Shown in pieces: positions 1 through 14,300 of a DNA stretch of 64,000 bases (positions are counted from its first letter, which is position 1; each line of letters begins with the position of its first letter). The position numbers and the translations under genes were made by a program. The stretch spans positions 432,029-496,028 of the forward strand of contig NW_022145525.1 in the NCBI RefSeq assembly GCF_000002235.5, in the 5' to 3' direction. The notes beneath the pieces were generated by a model, which worked only from the letters and a program-made list of their open reading frames with translations, ran no database searches and had not been told where the DNA came from. Source of the stretch: Strongylocentrotus purpuratus (Eukaryota; Echinodermata; Echinoidea; Camarodonta; Strongylocentrotidae).

Positions 1-546
1 TAAAGGGAAAGTCCACCCCCAAAATAAGTTTGTTTCGATAGAGGTAGAATAATAAGAAAATCAGGTGAGTGAAAGTTTGAGCAAATTCTGAATGAAAATA
101 AGAAAGTTATGAATTATTGAAGTTGTGATCAATCAAATACACATTGGCAACTCTGTGACTTATTATACGAGCTCTCCTTCATTTGCTTTGTGCATAATAT
201 TCCATAAAATCATGTTTTCTTCGTTATTGATGACGGAATATATATTTGTTCCTTGCAGGGGGAGTATAGAAACATATTTGCAATTATTATATTTAGGGTG
301 CATGTATGGTTGAAATTTTTCTTGAGGGAAAATGAAAATTTTAGATTTTTTTAGTACTGAGCAAATGAAAGTTGAGCTCGCATGATACGTCATAGAGTTG
401 CCAATTTGTGTTTGATTGATCACAACTTCAAAAATCCTAACTTCCTTATTTTTAATCGGAATTTGCTCAAACTTTCACTGACTTGTTTTCTCATTTTTCT
501 ACTCCTATTAAAACTAACTTAATTTCAGGGTGGACTTCCCCTTTAA
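1..546. mobile_element. Foldback MITE, TTAA type, family G copy 1
   Basis: Long terminal inverted repeats: the left end (AAAGGGAAAGTCCACC) pairs with the right end near 525-546 (GGTGGACTTCCCCTTTAA), and the pairing extends inward, so most of the unit folds on itself. It has no coding capacity. The sequence around TTGGCAACTCTGTGAC recurs in the copy at 44495-45430. The left end is at or just before base 1. Confidence 0.75.
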
Positions 547-631
547 GTCTGTTCCAGTTTGGAAATCGATTATTCAACATGTTAATATTCCTCTAATGTC
601 AGATTATACCAGTGTTTAAACAGTATCATAC

Positions 632-874
632 CATCAGGAGTCTGTGAGGTGTGGTCACCGGATGGTCCTTTAAGTCTGTTCCAGTTTGGAAATCGATTTA
701 TCGTCATGCTCCTGTAATAATAACCGTTGATATCTTCTTGAAGATAATTGGCTCTAACACGCCTCCAGTCCATGATGTCATCTGTTGCTTGAGTGAAATT
801 ACACGAATCATCTTCAAAGCTGCATGTCAAATCTGACAGGAGTCCTGCTGGTAATGTAGTTGGGATAGGTTCTT
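632..874 (-). CDS. MAM4 first exon
   Basis: Acceptor CCCACAG. Reads EEPIPTTLPAGLLSDLTCSFEDDSCNFTQ, then GPSGDHTSQTPDG. A Pro/Thr linker leads into a MAM start. Phase 1 at both ends (243 nt), donor GATG|GTATGA. A 31-bp piece of this exon (668-698) is duplicated at 541-571, next to the MITE end. The rest of the domain lies left of the window. Confidence 0.8.
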
Positions 875-2007
875 CTGTGGGATCTAAGGGGAATTCAGTA
901 ATACTAATAATAGAGTGCGTTTATGCTCAATTTTGAAGGCAGAATGAGTGATTTGAAACGCTCATCGTAAACGCTCCGGAATTCAGTAATAATAATAAAA
1001 CGCACCTTTTTGTGAGTTTACGATCGGCGATTACGATCGCCGTTTTTCGGTGATTCTAAAAAGATGAGAACGCAACCGTGTTTTGAACTAAACGCGTAAC
1101 AAATGCCTCATTCTGGCCAGAAAAAGTGGAGCAAAAACGTACCCTTAGACTAGTAGACGCATAATCACAGCTTATCAAAATAATAATATTGAAAGACTTA
1201 AACATGACAAATGGAAAGCAACTTTAGAGTTGGCATTTCGTAATAAGCAGTACAACGTTCGTTCCGGGGGGAGGGGGAGGGGGGGGGGGTCTGTGGTATT
1301 TTTCATTAACAAAACGGCCCATCAGTGTTTTTAATCGTGATTGAATAGTCTGAGAGTAAACCCTATCAAAGAGTAAAACCTACCCCAGCCATATATTGTC
1401 AGAGAGTGAACCCCTTCTTAGCCATAATTATATGGGATCATACAAATAGCCTAACAGGGCTAATATCCATCATGTGATCTTGCCAATAACATGGTGTAGT
1501 CCTACATTAAGCTCCATGTGTCGCAATGGCCACTATGGTAGGGTAAATGACGTTCACTCATGGCACTTTCGCTCCAGGATATATTTACAAATGTTTTCCA
1601 GTATAGTATATATTAGTTATATTTTAATTAATTGAATGATTAAGTAAATACTGTTTGTTGTCATTTTACCTTTCTATAGCTGTTATATATACTTACACAT
1701 TGGACAGGGTGAATTGGGAAAGTACTGCACGTCATCTATGGCAATATCGGTTCGATAATAGAGGCCGAGGACTCCTTCAAACACAACCTATTCGTGAAGA
1801 AAGTGAGAAATCAATCATAATACTCATCAATTCATGAGTAATCACAAACCAAATTCCAGGCTTTCCGTAGTAGATGGAAAATAGACTACACCAGTGGCGT
1901 ACGCAGGATTTTTTCAAGGGGGGGGGGGGGGGGTTTAAAATCGGGTCCAAAATTTCGCAACGACTCAGGAAAATTTGAAAATCGCGCCGGCCAAAAAGTC
2001 GCTCAGT

Positions 2008-2051
<44 letters not shown>

Positions 2052-2126
2052 AAGCGGACACTTTTTTTTTTTTTGGGTAGTCCAAAAAAAATCGCAACGA
2101 CTCAGCCAGCCGGAAAGTCGCTCAGT

Positions 2127-2160
<34 letters not shown>

Positions 2161-2363
2161 AAGCGGACACTTTTTTTTTTTTTTTTTGGTAGTCCAAAAA
2201 AAAATCGCAACGACTCAGCCAGCCGAAAAGTCGCTCAGTGGGGGGGGGGGGGGGGTAAGAGGACACTTTTTTTTTTTTTTTTTGGTCTCGAAATTTGAAA
2301 ATTTGACATTTGTTCCTTTGGGGGGGGGGGGGTAAGGTTTTCTTAGGTCAGTCGTGGGGGTAA

Positions 2364-2394
<31 letters not shown>

Positions 2395-5300
2395 ATTAAA
2401 AAAAAAAAAAAAAAATCCAAAGGGGGGGGGGGGGGGGGTTTTAGGGATTTTTTAGGGGGGTTTATACACATAAAAATACAAAGGGGGGGGGTTTAACCCC
2501 CCCAAACACCCCCCCCCCCCCCTGCGTACGCGCCTGGACTACATCAACAGTCCTTTTCACGACTACACACCCTCAAGAAAGATTACCGAGAGTTCTTTCA
2601 GGACTCCTCAATCCTCCCTCTCTCTCACATGGTGCATCCGCAAGCTTTACTGTATAGATGGAAATGTTACTGTTTATAATACGCAGTGGAAAGGTCCGAT
2701 AGACCATACAATACCATATGATATATATATACCATCGGTGCATAATCGAATAATAATTACTTAACTTTCATGAAAACGTATCCAGCATTCGTCTCGCTGG
2801 TTTGGCAGATTTCGACACATGACCTTTATCTGTCCATGCTTAAATAGTATCTTCGAAGTGGCTTACATTATTTATCAGGTTCCTTCCTGGTTCAAAGATT
2901 ATAGTAAGAAATGCTTTCATGAACATTTATGACCCCCACCCCCTCGACCCCCCCCCCCCCGGAATAAAAGGGTTATCTCGAATGTTTTGGTCATTTAAAT
3001 ATCAAGTTATCTTATTGGTAAAGAAGGTAAGAAAACGGGGCATGATAAGAATTGTTTTATTCTCAATAATCAGAATTCAGAAAGAAGGAAACAATACGTT
3101 TATTTAATAATCATCAAAATAAATGGCTTTTATGAAATTTCATTGTAAATATTTTTCAGAAGAGCAGTTTATAACTTTATATTTACAGATTTTCTAGATT
3201 GTGAATTGCTTTTCTAGGACCAAGGTATGTTATTTTCGGTTAAAACCATGGAAAATTGGATTTGTGAAAAAAACAATAATGCAATATGGTAAAAACAGTC
3301 TAAATTTTGTTCAAATTCACGAAGAATGTATTGAAGGTTTAACCTGGACCTGGTGGTAATCAACTCCTTGGGGATCGATGAATAGATAAAAATTGAAAAT
3401 AACTTTCAATTAATTTGAAACTCTAGTCTAACATGTATATCGCTTGACCAATATTCATTGAATCAACTTAAACTTGAATTGGTACAAGGAGATATTGACA
3501 AAACCTTCTGTTTTAATCCTCACTGACAGCAGAAGTATGAATAAGGAATCATAGGACAGACCATTTCATTACTTTTTACCACGAAATAAATTTCAAGGTA
3601 AGAAAGGTTGTAACCTTCAATACAAAAATGACTAGATTTGGGTATACTGTTCGATATACTAATTGCAAATTATGACATGCGATATACAGTGTGAGTCAAA
3701 AAAAAAAGTTTACACCTAAAAAATTGCTAATTATTTTAAAAATGATTTATGAACAGTAAATTATTATACATCTTATAAAAGAGTATTTTATCCCAATTAA
3801 TTTGGTATCATTTTTGTGCGGTATGTGTTCACGCTTGGATGAACAGGAGGCACTGTATGCGAGAGTGCAAAAATCGACTTGCGCCAAAGTTGCTTTATAT
3901 GTGATGATTGAATAAAACAATGGGATTTGGGTTCTAATTCGGTCTTTGCAGATCCAAATAACATCCCTAACAAAATCAATCAAGCCACACATATCAAATA
4001 TCAAATATCAACAACATTTGTGCGCGTGTGTGTGACTTTCCTTCTGCAAAAAGGATATGCAGTGCATTTCATTTGATACAATCAATTCATTCTCTCATCC
4101 GCTAATCCCAGCATAATACTGTAGGCATCACTTTAGCGCAAGTCGATTTTTGCACTCTCGCAAACAATGCTTCCTGTTCATCCAAGCGTGAACACATACC
4201 ACACAAAAATGATACCAAATGATTTGGGATAAAACACTCTATCATAAGATGTATAATAATTTACTGTTTATAGATGATTTGTAAAATAATTAGCAATTTT
4301 TTAGGTGTAAACTTGTTTTGTCTCACACGGTAGTGTGCAGATCACACAACAAAGAATGAACGCGCAAGTGGCAATAACAAAGATTGAAAGTGAAAGAACA
4401 TACATTGAAGTCTCGCGTCATGTCGGTGATTAAAGAAGATGCTCTGTGCATGTGTTGCCTTGGTTACCAGAAAGTGACCAAGCTGGTTTATCAGGGAGGG
4501 CGCTGTCATTGTATTTGAAGTAGACATTCAACTGTCCAATATGGCTGCCATACATATGAAACCAAAACTCAAGACAAGATGAGCGTTGTGGAGCGTTGAT
4601 AAGAGGAGAGATGAGTCTAGATTTACTTCCTGGTCTCTGGTAGACACTGTCTATGTGTACGTAGAATCCTGATTACAATAGAAACAATACACATGTACTT
4701 ATGTCAACGTTTTGATAGTTTCATACTTTTAATTGAATGTAATGTTAATTGTTATTGTATAATTGTTTTAAATGGGGGCACGCTACAAGAGTCCTATCTC
4801 GCACCCCGGGGTAACGTGTCTGACACGGCCGGTTGTAGCAACTACTCCAAAGATCAAGATACATTAATCTTGATCTAACGAGACACGAACGAACGATGTC
4901 AACTTTTCATAGCATGAACCAAATAGTCTTTATGCACTTATATTTTGAAGGAGAATATGGTCATAATTGGGACGGAGCGAAACAGCGAGAGGGGTTCCTG
5001 GGGTGGATGTGTTTTAGAGCCTTATGGTGTTCCGTTAATGCTATGGAGCGCAAGTCTTTCTTTTTTTAAATTTAACTTGATTAAAATTATAAACTTGGTT
5101 TGAAATGTACTATCGATTGGTGGTTAAGTCAAAACCAAGAGATCGATCATTACAGAAAGGAGCATTGTATTCCTTTTGGATCTAACTTACCTAATTTATA
5201 ATAATTTAAGCCCATAACTAGACATTGATAGTCATGACAGCTAGCTGAGGAAGGTAATACAGACAAGGAAGTATGAGAGAGAGGGCGAAACTGAGCACTA

Positions 5301-8300
5301 TCAAAACTGTTCATTGCCTCCCGGTATAGATTACGATATTAATAATATTGATACTTAACATCACGAAAGAAATATTTTACCTGAAATAATAAATTATGCA
5401 ATATATCCATCTGATTTACATGGAGGGTATGGTATACATTTTCCAAATCACATTATAAAAACAATACATACATAATAGAAACGTAATATAGAATGAGGAA
5501 TATGAGTATATGGATCGCCCACTTTGTTAAGATATATCAGTTTAAAATAACCCCCTTCCCGTGAAAAACAATTCAAATGGTGCCAAGTCAGATTGGGTAC
5601 AGGCAAAATTCGCCTTTGTTTTTAATAGTTCTTTCCTACAACTTCCTTTGGAGTAATTTAACGAAGTTTGGAGCATGGGTAACATCCCTTTAACGTGGGG
5701 TCTGTTCTGGGGACCCGTAATCCCAACAGCTACGGTAAGACCGACAACATATTTGTCAATGACTCTAATACCCCATTCACAGTGGTTTTGAAATTTGTAG
5801 CGGCGTTGTAGCGGAGCGGCGACACCGCCATAACACCGCTACAAATGCATTCACAGTAGAAAAGTTATCCCGCTGCAGCAGCGGGATAAATATCATGTAC
5901 CCATTCACGCTGCAGCGGGTGATTTTTATTACCTCCGTAACAAACACGTGTATGCATGGCTCATGACCCGCGAGTGACCCCGATATGACCGGAAATACTT
6001 GCTTGAAATTGCGCGGTAAACATGTCAAGTTGCTTTTTGTATCCTCGATCATATTACTTTTTAAAAAACTAGCATTTTTATTGCTTCCAGTCAGAATATT
6101 TTAATTTTTTGAAGTGTGAAATATTTTTATTTGGATAATTATAATACCTACATAATAATAAAATCAATTTGAATCCACTGGTTACTTTATTTCTATTTCA
6201 CTTTATGTTCCCCATTGCTGTAGAAAAGAGGTCAGTGATAGGTAAGTAAACAAATCACACGTGTTTGTCGCGGTGTTATAGCGGAGAGCCTTCACACTGA
6301 GTAAACACCGCGACAGCAGCGGGACTGTCCCGCTGCTGTAGCTAGGCGTCCCTAGCGATAGTTTGTGTCGGCGTTATCGCTAGGCGGTGTTATCCCGCGA
6401 TAGTTTATAACGGGTCCGAGCCTTCACACTGAAGACAACACCGCGACAGCAGCGGGACAGTCCCGCTGCTGTCGCGGTGTTTGAGGCCACTGTGAATGGG
6501 GTATTAGTCTAACTACTAGGTAAGGGTAACATCTAATGGGCTAGATGGAGTGACTACTTTAGGTCAATCTAGACAATCTCTTGGCCTACAATTCTGGACA
6601 AGGCTTTATCTCAAGCGGCTTCCACGTTTATTTTTTCATGAAAAGTGAATATGCGAATACACGTCGGTTATATCATAACGATTCTTAACTTAGATAACTA
6701 GCCTTTCTATCCACCCGTGTTCGATCCCGAAAAGGCTTATTGAAAGAGCCAAACCGGTCTTACCCAATTCATCTCCTCTTGTATGGTCCTGGGCGGGGCC
6801 AGTGAAGGAACTATCCGTGGCTCGGTTCGTCCACTCCCAGTTAAAGTTTGCGGTGGGGTCATGCGTATAGTAACATATCTCAGCTTCTCCGAAATCACAA
6901 TCGACACTTGGCTCAATGGCCACTGGGTCTAGATCACGATAAAAGAAACAAATAAATCAATGAAACGAATTAATCAACCATCAATGACACTGTTTAGTTT
7001 TGTATGGAGAAAATCAGTTGAATGATTACGCAAATTCTTAATAATATGTGGAAACTTTCTTGCAGCGATTCTTCTACATGCTCTGCACACTGTTATTTAT
7101 CTGAAAACGATATTATCTAGTGGATGAAAACGCGCTCGGAGAAGTTATCCCTAAGCTAGTATTATCAGGATCAGGACAATTTGATATTCAGTAGAATTTA
7201 AGCAGATAATTTCCAAGCCCTGTTGTAGAATCTCTTGAATCTCAGATGCATTCCTACTCAACTCTTAATCTCTCCCATCTCTCGCATTTTTAAAGCTCGT
7301 AATCTCCTGAATTCTTACAACTCGTAATCTCTTCCATCTCCTGCATTCTTACAACTCATAATCTCGTACATCTCTTGCATTCCTACAACTCTTAATCTAT
7401 TCCATCTCTTGCATTCTTACAACTCATAATCTCGTACATCTCTTGCATTCCTACAGCTCGTAATCCCGTACATCTCTTGCATTCCTACAGCTCTTAATCT
7501 CGTACATCTCTTGCATTCTTACAGCTCATAATCTCGTACATCTCTTGCATTCCTACAGCTCGTAATCCCGTACATCTCTTGCATTCCTACAACTCTTAAT
7601 CTCGTTCATCTCTTGCATTCTTACAGCTCGTAATCTCGTACATCTCTTGCATTCCTACAACTCTTAATCTCGTACATCTCTTGCATTCCTACAGCTCGTA
7701 ATCTCGTACATCTCTGCATTCCTACAACTCTTAATCTATTCCATCTCTTGTATTCTTACAGCTCTTAATCTCTTACATCTCTTGCATTCATACAGCTCTT
7801 AATCTCGTACATCCCTTGCATTCCTACAACTCTTAATCTCGTACATCTCTTGCATACCTACGGCTCTTAGGCTGCGTTCATGCTTAAATTTTGAAGGCAG
7901 AATGAGCGATCTGAAACGCTCATCGTAAACGCTCATCGTGATCGCAGTTCCACGATGTAGTGTTCATGCTTACTTCTCTGGCTCCCAGGCAATTCTCCGT
8001 GTGTGGCCTTAATTGGTCTTCCAGCTGGATTCGCAAACCTTCACTGTGCATGCTACGTAGACCCACTAGAGGTCAGTGCGTTGACCCCATTTAAACGCGT
8101 TTACAAATTGTAAACGCATCTTTTGTGAGTTTACGATCGGCGATCGTGATCGCCGTTTTTCGGTGATTCTACAAAAGTGAGCTAAGACGCAACCGTGTTT
8201 TAAACTAAACGCGTAACAGATGCCTGATTCTGGCCGTCAAAATCAAGCATGAACGCGCCTTAGTCTCATACATCTTACAGCTCTTAATCACTCCCATCTC

Positions 8301-11300
8301 CTACATTCTTACAACTCTTAGTCTCTTTTATCTCTTGCATTCCTTCAACTCCTAATATCGTCCATATCTTGCATTCCTACAACTCTTAATCTCGTACATA
8401 CCTTGCTTTCCTACAACTCTTAATCTCGTACATCCCTTGCATTCTACAACTCTTAATCTCGTACATCTCTTGCATATACAGCTCGTAATCTCCTGCATTC
8501 TTATAACTCTTAATATCTTCACTCTCCTGCATTCCTACAACTCTTAATCTCTTCCATCTCTTGCATACCTTACAGCTCTTAATCTCGTACATCTCTTGCA
8601 TACCTACAGCTCTTAATCTCGTACATTTCCGGCATTCTAACAACTCTTAATCTCGTCCATCTCTTGCATTCCCACAACTCTTAATCTCGTCCATCTCTTG
8701 CATTCTATACGACTCGTAATTTCTTCCATCTCTTGCATTTCTACAGCTCTTAATCTCGTCAATCTCTTGCATTCCCACAACTCATAATTTCTTCCATCTC
8801 TTGCATTTCTACAGCTCCTAATCTCGTCCATCTCTTTCAGTTCTACAGCTCCTAATCTCGTCCATCTCTTGCAGTTCTACAGCTTTTAATCTCTTCCATA
8901 TCTTGCATTTCTACAGCTCTTAATCTCTTACGCCTCTTGCATTCTTACAGTTCTTAATCTCTTCCATCTCTTGCATTCCTACAGCTCTTAATCTCGTACA
9001 TTTCCGGCATTCTTACAACTCTTAATCTCGTCCATCTCTTGCATTCCTACAACTCTTAATCTCGTCCATCTCTTGCATTCCTACGACTCTTAATTTCTTC
9101 TATCTCTTGCATTCCTACAGCTCCTAATCTCGTACATCTCTTGCATACCTACGGCTCTTAATCTCGTCAATCTCTTGCATTCCCACAACTCATAATCTCT
9201 TCCATCTCTTGCATTTCTACAGCTTTTAATCTCTTCCATATCTTGCATTTCTACAGCTCTTAATCTCTTACGCCTCTTGCATTCTTACAGTTCTTAATCT
9301 CTTGCATCTCCTGCATTTCTACAGCTCTTAATCTCTTACACCACTTGCATTCCTACAACTCTTAATCTCTTCCATCTCTTGCATTCCTACATCTCTCACA
9401 ACTTAGGTTTTCGTTCATTTTCTTAGCCCACTTCTTGCACAAAAGTGAAACAAGTGATATATGTTGAATTACTTGTGATGAATTAGAAAGAAAGCCCTGT
9501 AGCAACAATTACCAGATATCTCTGTATTCGTTTCGTTATATACTCACGTTCTCCAGGACATCATAGCGTGATAAGCTCACATCATCGATAGCAATATTCT
9601 CCAAGTTTCCAGCCGTAAATTCGAAGATAATCTAAGGGAAAAAAAGCGAATTGGGATACTGTATTAGAGTTGATTACACAATTAGACATATCATAAATAA
9701 TTAATCCTTTAATTTAGAGTACGTGACATTTTCAATAAGTGATACACGACACGTTTTGTCCATTTCATTAATCTGTTTTGTCTTTCACCAGATTACTGAC
9801 TTCTTTTTTCCAAGTTAACTTTATTTGTGAGCGAAGCGAGCGACCAAAGACTCTGATAGTAATAGTGATAATGTAAATTTGTAATCAAAGTATACTAGGT
9901 AACAAAAAAAGTTACAAATAGACGGTTCCTCGAAGATGATATGACAATTTTCCGACTGTGCCATTGGTTATTTCAAAAGTGTACACCTAACCGGCACTCC
10001 TAAGCTGCAAGTCCAGTTTATAACCTAAGCGTCTCCCAATTCAGAATTACTCCCGTACTGCTATTACCTCCGCTTGAGGCCCAGATGAAAATTCTGAATT
10101 TGCCCGTTCATATTTTTTGTTATATTGAACTCCAGAACATTCATATCATATTTGTATGATATCGCACTTGTCTTGAAAATATTTCGCTAGTCGTTCCGAC
10201 GTGAAATATGCTCATGAGCTCGTGGGATTTACCTTTATATCAAACCATTCAATATTATATAAATATTTGTGAACCGGCCCATTCAGATTTTCTCCAAGTG
10301 ATGTTATATTTGATGGAGGCAGAAGGACAGGTGGGAGTAATTGTACGAGGGTAATGCAGAATTTGGAGGCGAATATAATGCTTCATTAAACACCGATATG
10401 TATTCAATATATTTTAGATATAAATAAGGGTATTTCGATCTTATGCCTCGTTTTATTCTCTAGTCAACAACCGTCTTGATGAGTTTCATGTAGTCTTGCT
10501 GTGATCTACTATGTGCTCCACTATGAGAATGCAACCTAAGGGTACGCACGTAGAAGACTGATGGGAATACTAATTCATTTTCGAGCGCGGTATAACATTA
10601 AAATAACATTAAAAACATGTTATATTGGACTTTTGTGCGAACACATGTATAACAAGATGTTTTATATACCTCACTTAAGAAATCCAGCCATCTGATTGGT
10701 CGAAATTGCATTCATAAACTTTAACTATTTCTGTAAAATTCCCAGTAATTATGGTTAAAACAGTTCTAAAATCCCAGTAACCATGGTTACCGGGAAAATA
10801 GTTCAGTCTCCATGGTTACCCCATAGGTTTACATGTTAAAAAATGGTTTGAGCGATCGAGGATACCGTACGTGTGCGAAGAATTGGTCGGTATTTTCATA
10901 CAAGACAAGACAATTCCAAACAAGACAAAAATGGCTAAAGAAACTGTCCCAAGTTTTCAACTTATCAAATGCAAGACTCGCTGACAGCAAGAACAACAAA
11001 AAGGGTACGTGAAATTATCCATAAACATGTTAGTTTAGTTGCTGAAAATGGAGTACCAGCATAGACATAGACGAAAATAGATCTAGTTGTCATGGTGTCT
11101 GATCGCGCACCCGATGTTGTGTGCTATATTCTTCCCTTAAAGATTACACGCAATGCAGTCTCTATGCAGTCTACGTGCATTGCGCGACCATGCAAAAAAG
11201 TCAATTTTTTTTTTCCAATTCGAGATTCAAACCTTTATCTGTTGTGATCCTGAAGGTGATACTCAATTAGTGAGGTGTCATATGAAAGCGCAGGTTCTTC

Positions 11301-14300
11301 TCTCTATTCCCCACAGGGCCGGTCCACCCCAAAATTGTAAAAAAATATCTTGCTTAGACTAGAATCTAGATCTAGTCTACTCTCAAAGATACACTCATTA
11401 AAAACAACCGTGCAGATAAACTAGAGAAAGGCCAAGGTGGTGTCATTAGTTGCCTCTTTTGTTTTCGGCATATAAAAGTATTAATGACTGCTTTAATATT
11501 CGAGAAATAGTTGTTTTTATACGCTCTCGGGAAGGTTACAATTGGGCTATTGCCCTCGGCACGCCTCGGGGCAATAGCACAATTCTAACCTTTCCTTGAG
11601 CGTATAAAAACAACTATTTCTCTCAAAGCAGTCATTAATACTATAGAGTATCACATGATAGCTTTTCAATAACAACGGTCAAGGTAAATCTTTATCTCAC
11701 ACACCGGGCAAGTATCAGAATCACAGAAATGTAGAGCAGCAGAAGTGAGAGCAAGACGCCCTCACACACAGCCTGGCGGGAATCATCGGAATCGATGGAT
11801 AGCACCGATAAACCCAACAACAACAACAACATCATCTGTATATTATTTACCTGAAATTTAAGAAGTTGTTCAATTCTGATTTCAGCAGCGCGCCAAACGT
11901 TCCCTCGTTCACCGCCAAGGAGCCATTGCGGATCACCTAACTCCTCTGAGGATTCATTCTTGACGTAGACCCTGATCTGACCCACACCATCCCCTCCATG
12001 CATGTGGTACCAGAATAGAAGACATGCTGGGTCTTCGCCTTCATTCACGGGAGCTAACATGGGTGATACAAGACGAGCAACCTGCCCTGCTGAATGTCTC
12101 GATGATGTACGACGCCATCCCCACCCAAAGCGGCTATACGCATCGACTGACAAGTATTGCCCTGTTAAAACAAAGGTAAACCGTGAACCCTATGGACACG
12201 AATGACAAATGATACAAAGAGGGGGCAACAACGAAAAGCTACCGTGTTTGAAAGAAAGAAAAAAGGGACACGTACAATCGTAATGTAAGCATTGTATTAA
12301 ATAGAAATTTGAATATTCCTACATCCTGTCAATTAATCAATTCATTGTCAGATATGTGTTCAGCATTTTCTTGTTCCTCTCTTTAACGTTACACTTTTTA
12401 CGTTTTCAAGGTAAAGCTTCCGCATCATAGTTGTTGGTCTGAAGATTCATTTGCGAGCTAAAGAAGCAAGCATTGCCAAGCAAAATAATGATTATTCATG
12501 TGTTTGCATTGCTACCGATCTTTGCAGTCAGCATTTGCCCCGAAAATTCCTTAATAATTGTCTAAATTGGTTGGTTGGTTATTTTACCTGACTGCTAAGA
12601 AAGCATAAATGCTTGTAAGTAAGCAACCAGACGGCCAACGGCTTTAGGTCCTTTCCGAGGGACCTGATAATGAAGACTAATGCCTTACCAAAGGGCCCTA
12701 GCGCATCGCCTTGGTTTCGAACCCGGGTCACCGGATTACGAGACCACTGCTCTACCGACTAAGCTATCGCGCCTCTACAATTTTATATTCTTGCAAAAGG
12801 GCCCATGATAGCCTCGCTATGCGATGAAGTTAAATAGGGCATGCAGTTTAAAGGATGGGTTCGAACGTGCCTTTTTTATTAGTTGAAAAGAAGGTAGTTT
12901 ATTAAAAGGGCACACGTTTTACTGTATAATGGAAACACTTCTCGTATCAAAATGACCCATTTACATCAGAAGCAACTGATAGCATCGAAAAAGAGCACCA
13001 TTGTTTTTATTAAAGGGACAGTGTTTGCTCTTATAAAACTTGGGGCATTGTGCACATGCCCCCGGTCCCACTGTCTTACACTGTGGTGAAACAATACGAT
13101 ACCAGTTATTACACAAAGCTTCTCCTATTTTGTCAAGAAAAGATTTGGCTCTCTATACAGAGATGACTGTAAAAGTGCATATTTTGTAAAATGGAAATAT
13201 AGGGAAAAGTGGCAGAAAACAAGTTGACCTTTTCGCATTTGAGAAAGGGGCACTTAATAGATTTGAAGAAACTCACTTTTCGGAAGAAAAAGGGCACTCG
13301 GATAATAGGGGACACTTTTCAACTAAAAAGGGGCACTTGTTAGCTTTGTATAGGGGCAAAAGAAGGGAAAGTGTACTCAATAGAAAAAGGGGCAGTTTTC
13401 ATATTTGAATAAGGACATTTACCAGTAATAAAACGAGACATACTTTTGGTGTACTTGACAAAGTGCTCCCCTACCCGAGCACCGCCTCCGACACTGACGC
13501 CCCATTCGTACAAAGATTACGTAATGAATGGCATGCAAAAGACAACCCATCCTCATATCAAAATGAAAATTCAATGTTGAGGACGAAAATCTATTTCCGC
13601 ATTTTACTTTGACTTGACCCAATTCTAGGTGGACTGCACATTCTATGATATAATTAAAAAATAATTATTGGGGATTTTTTTCCCCTTCGTTTTTACTAGC
13701 AATTGCCTTCTTCGTAGCGCTATAGGATTTGTTGGGTTTCAGCTATTTCTAGTTCAGAAATGTATTTTAGCCCATAATTGTAATGTGTTTTTTAAAAAGC
13801 ATGAAATGTAAGACAGTATTGAAAATGGTGGAGTAGAGTAAGGTTTGGTGTTACCTGTGCCATTGCTAAATGTGTGATCTCTATTCATAGCAAATGGATT
13901 TGGATTTTCAGCAGCATGGTATTTGACTAGATTGAACTGGTCGGTTCCATCTTGAGAAAATACACAAAGGCCTGCAGCCTCAAAAGTACAGTTGAACTCT
14001 TCAATAGGTGCTGGTTCTGAAAAAAAATATAACATTAAAAGAAATATTTGGTCAAAGCTATTCAGCTATTTCTCACTATATTTTGAACATAAGGGCATGT
14101 AAAGAGCAATACTTTCAGGGGACATTTGTACTTGTCCAAGCTTACATATTATTAAAAGAATTAGAAAGCTCAATTTTTTATTTAATCTAGAAAATAATAC
14201 AAACGCCCATTATTGATCATTTATAACATATTTAAACAATTAAAAAAAATTGTCATGCTACTCTGTTTTACGGTCTGTATTTGTTTTATCTCATTGCAGT

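Noticed and set aside
1965-2298. Proline- and glycine-run reading frames
   Set aside because: They arise from poly-G/C tracts inside a hAT-like element.
8386-8831. Minus-strand frames rich in MQEM and IKSC
   Set aside because: They are translations of the 34-bp minisatellite, whose unit is not a multiple of three; no splice or domain support.
12700-12776. Functional tRNA-Thr gene
   Set aside because: A and B boxes are present, but the 3' side runs into a SINE body with no acceptor stem closure.
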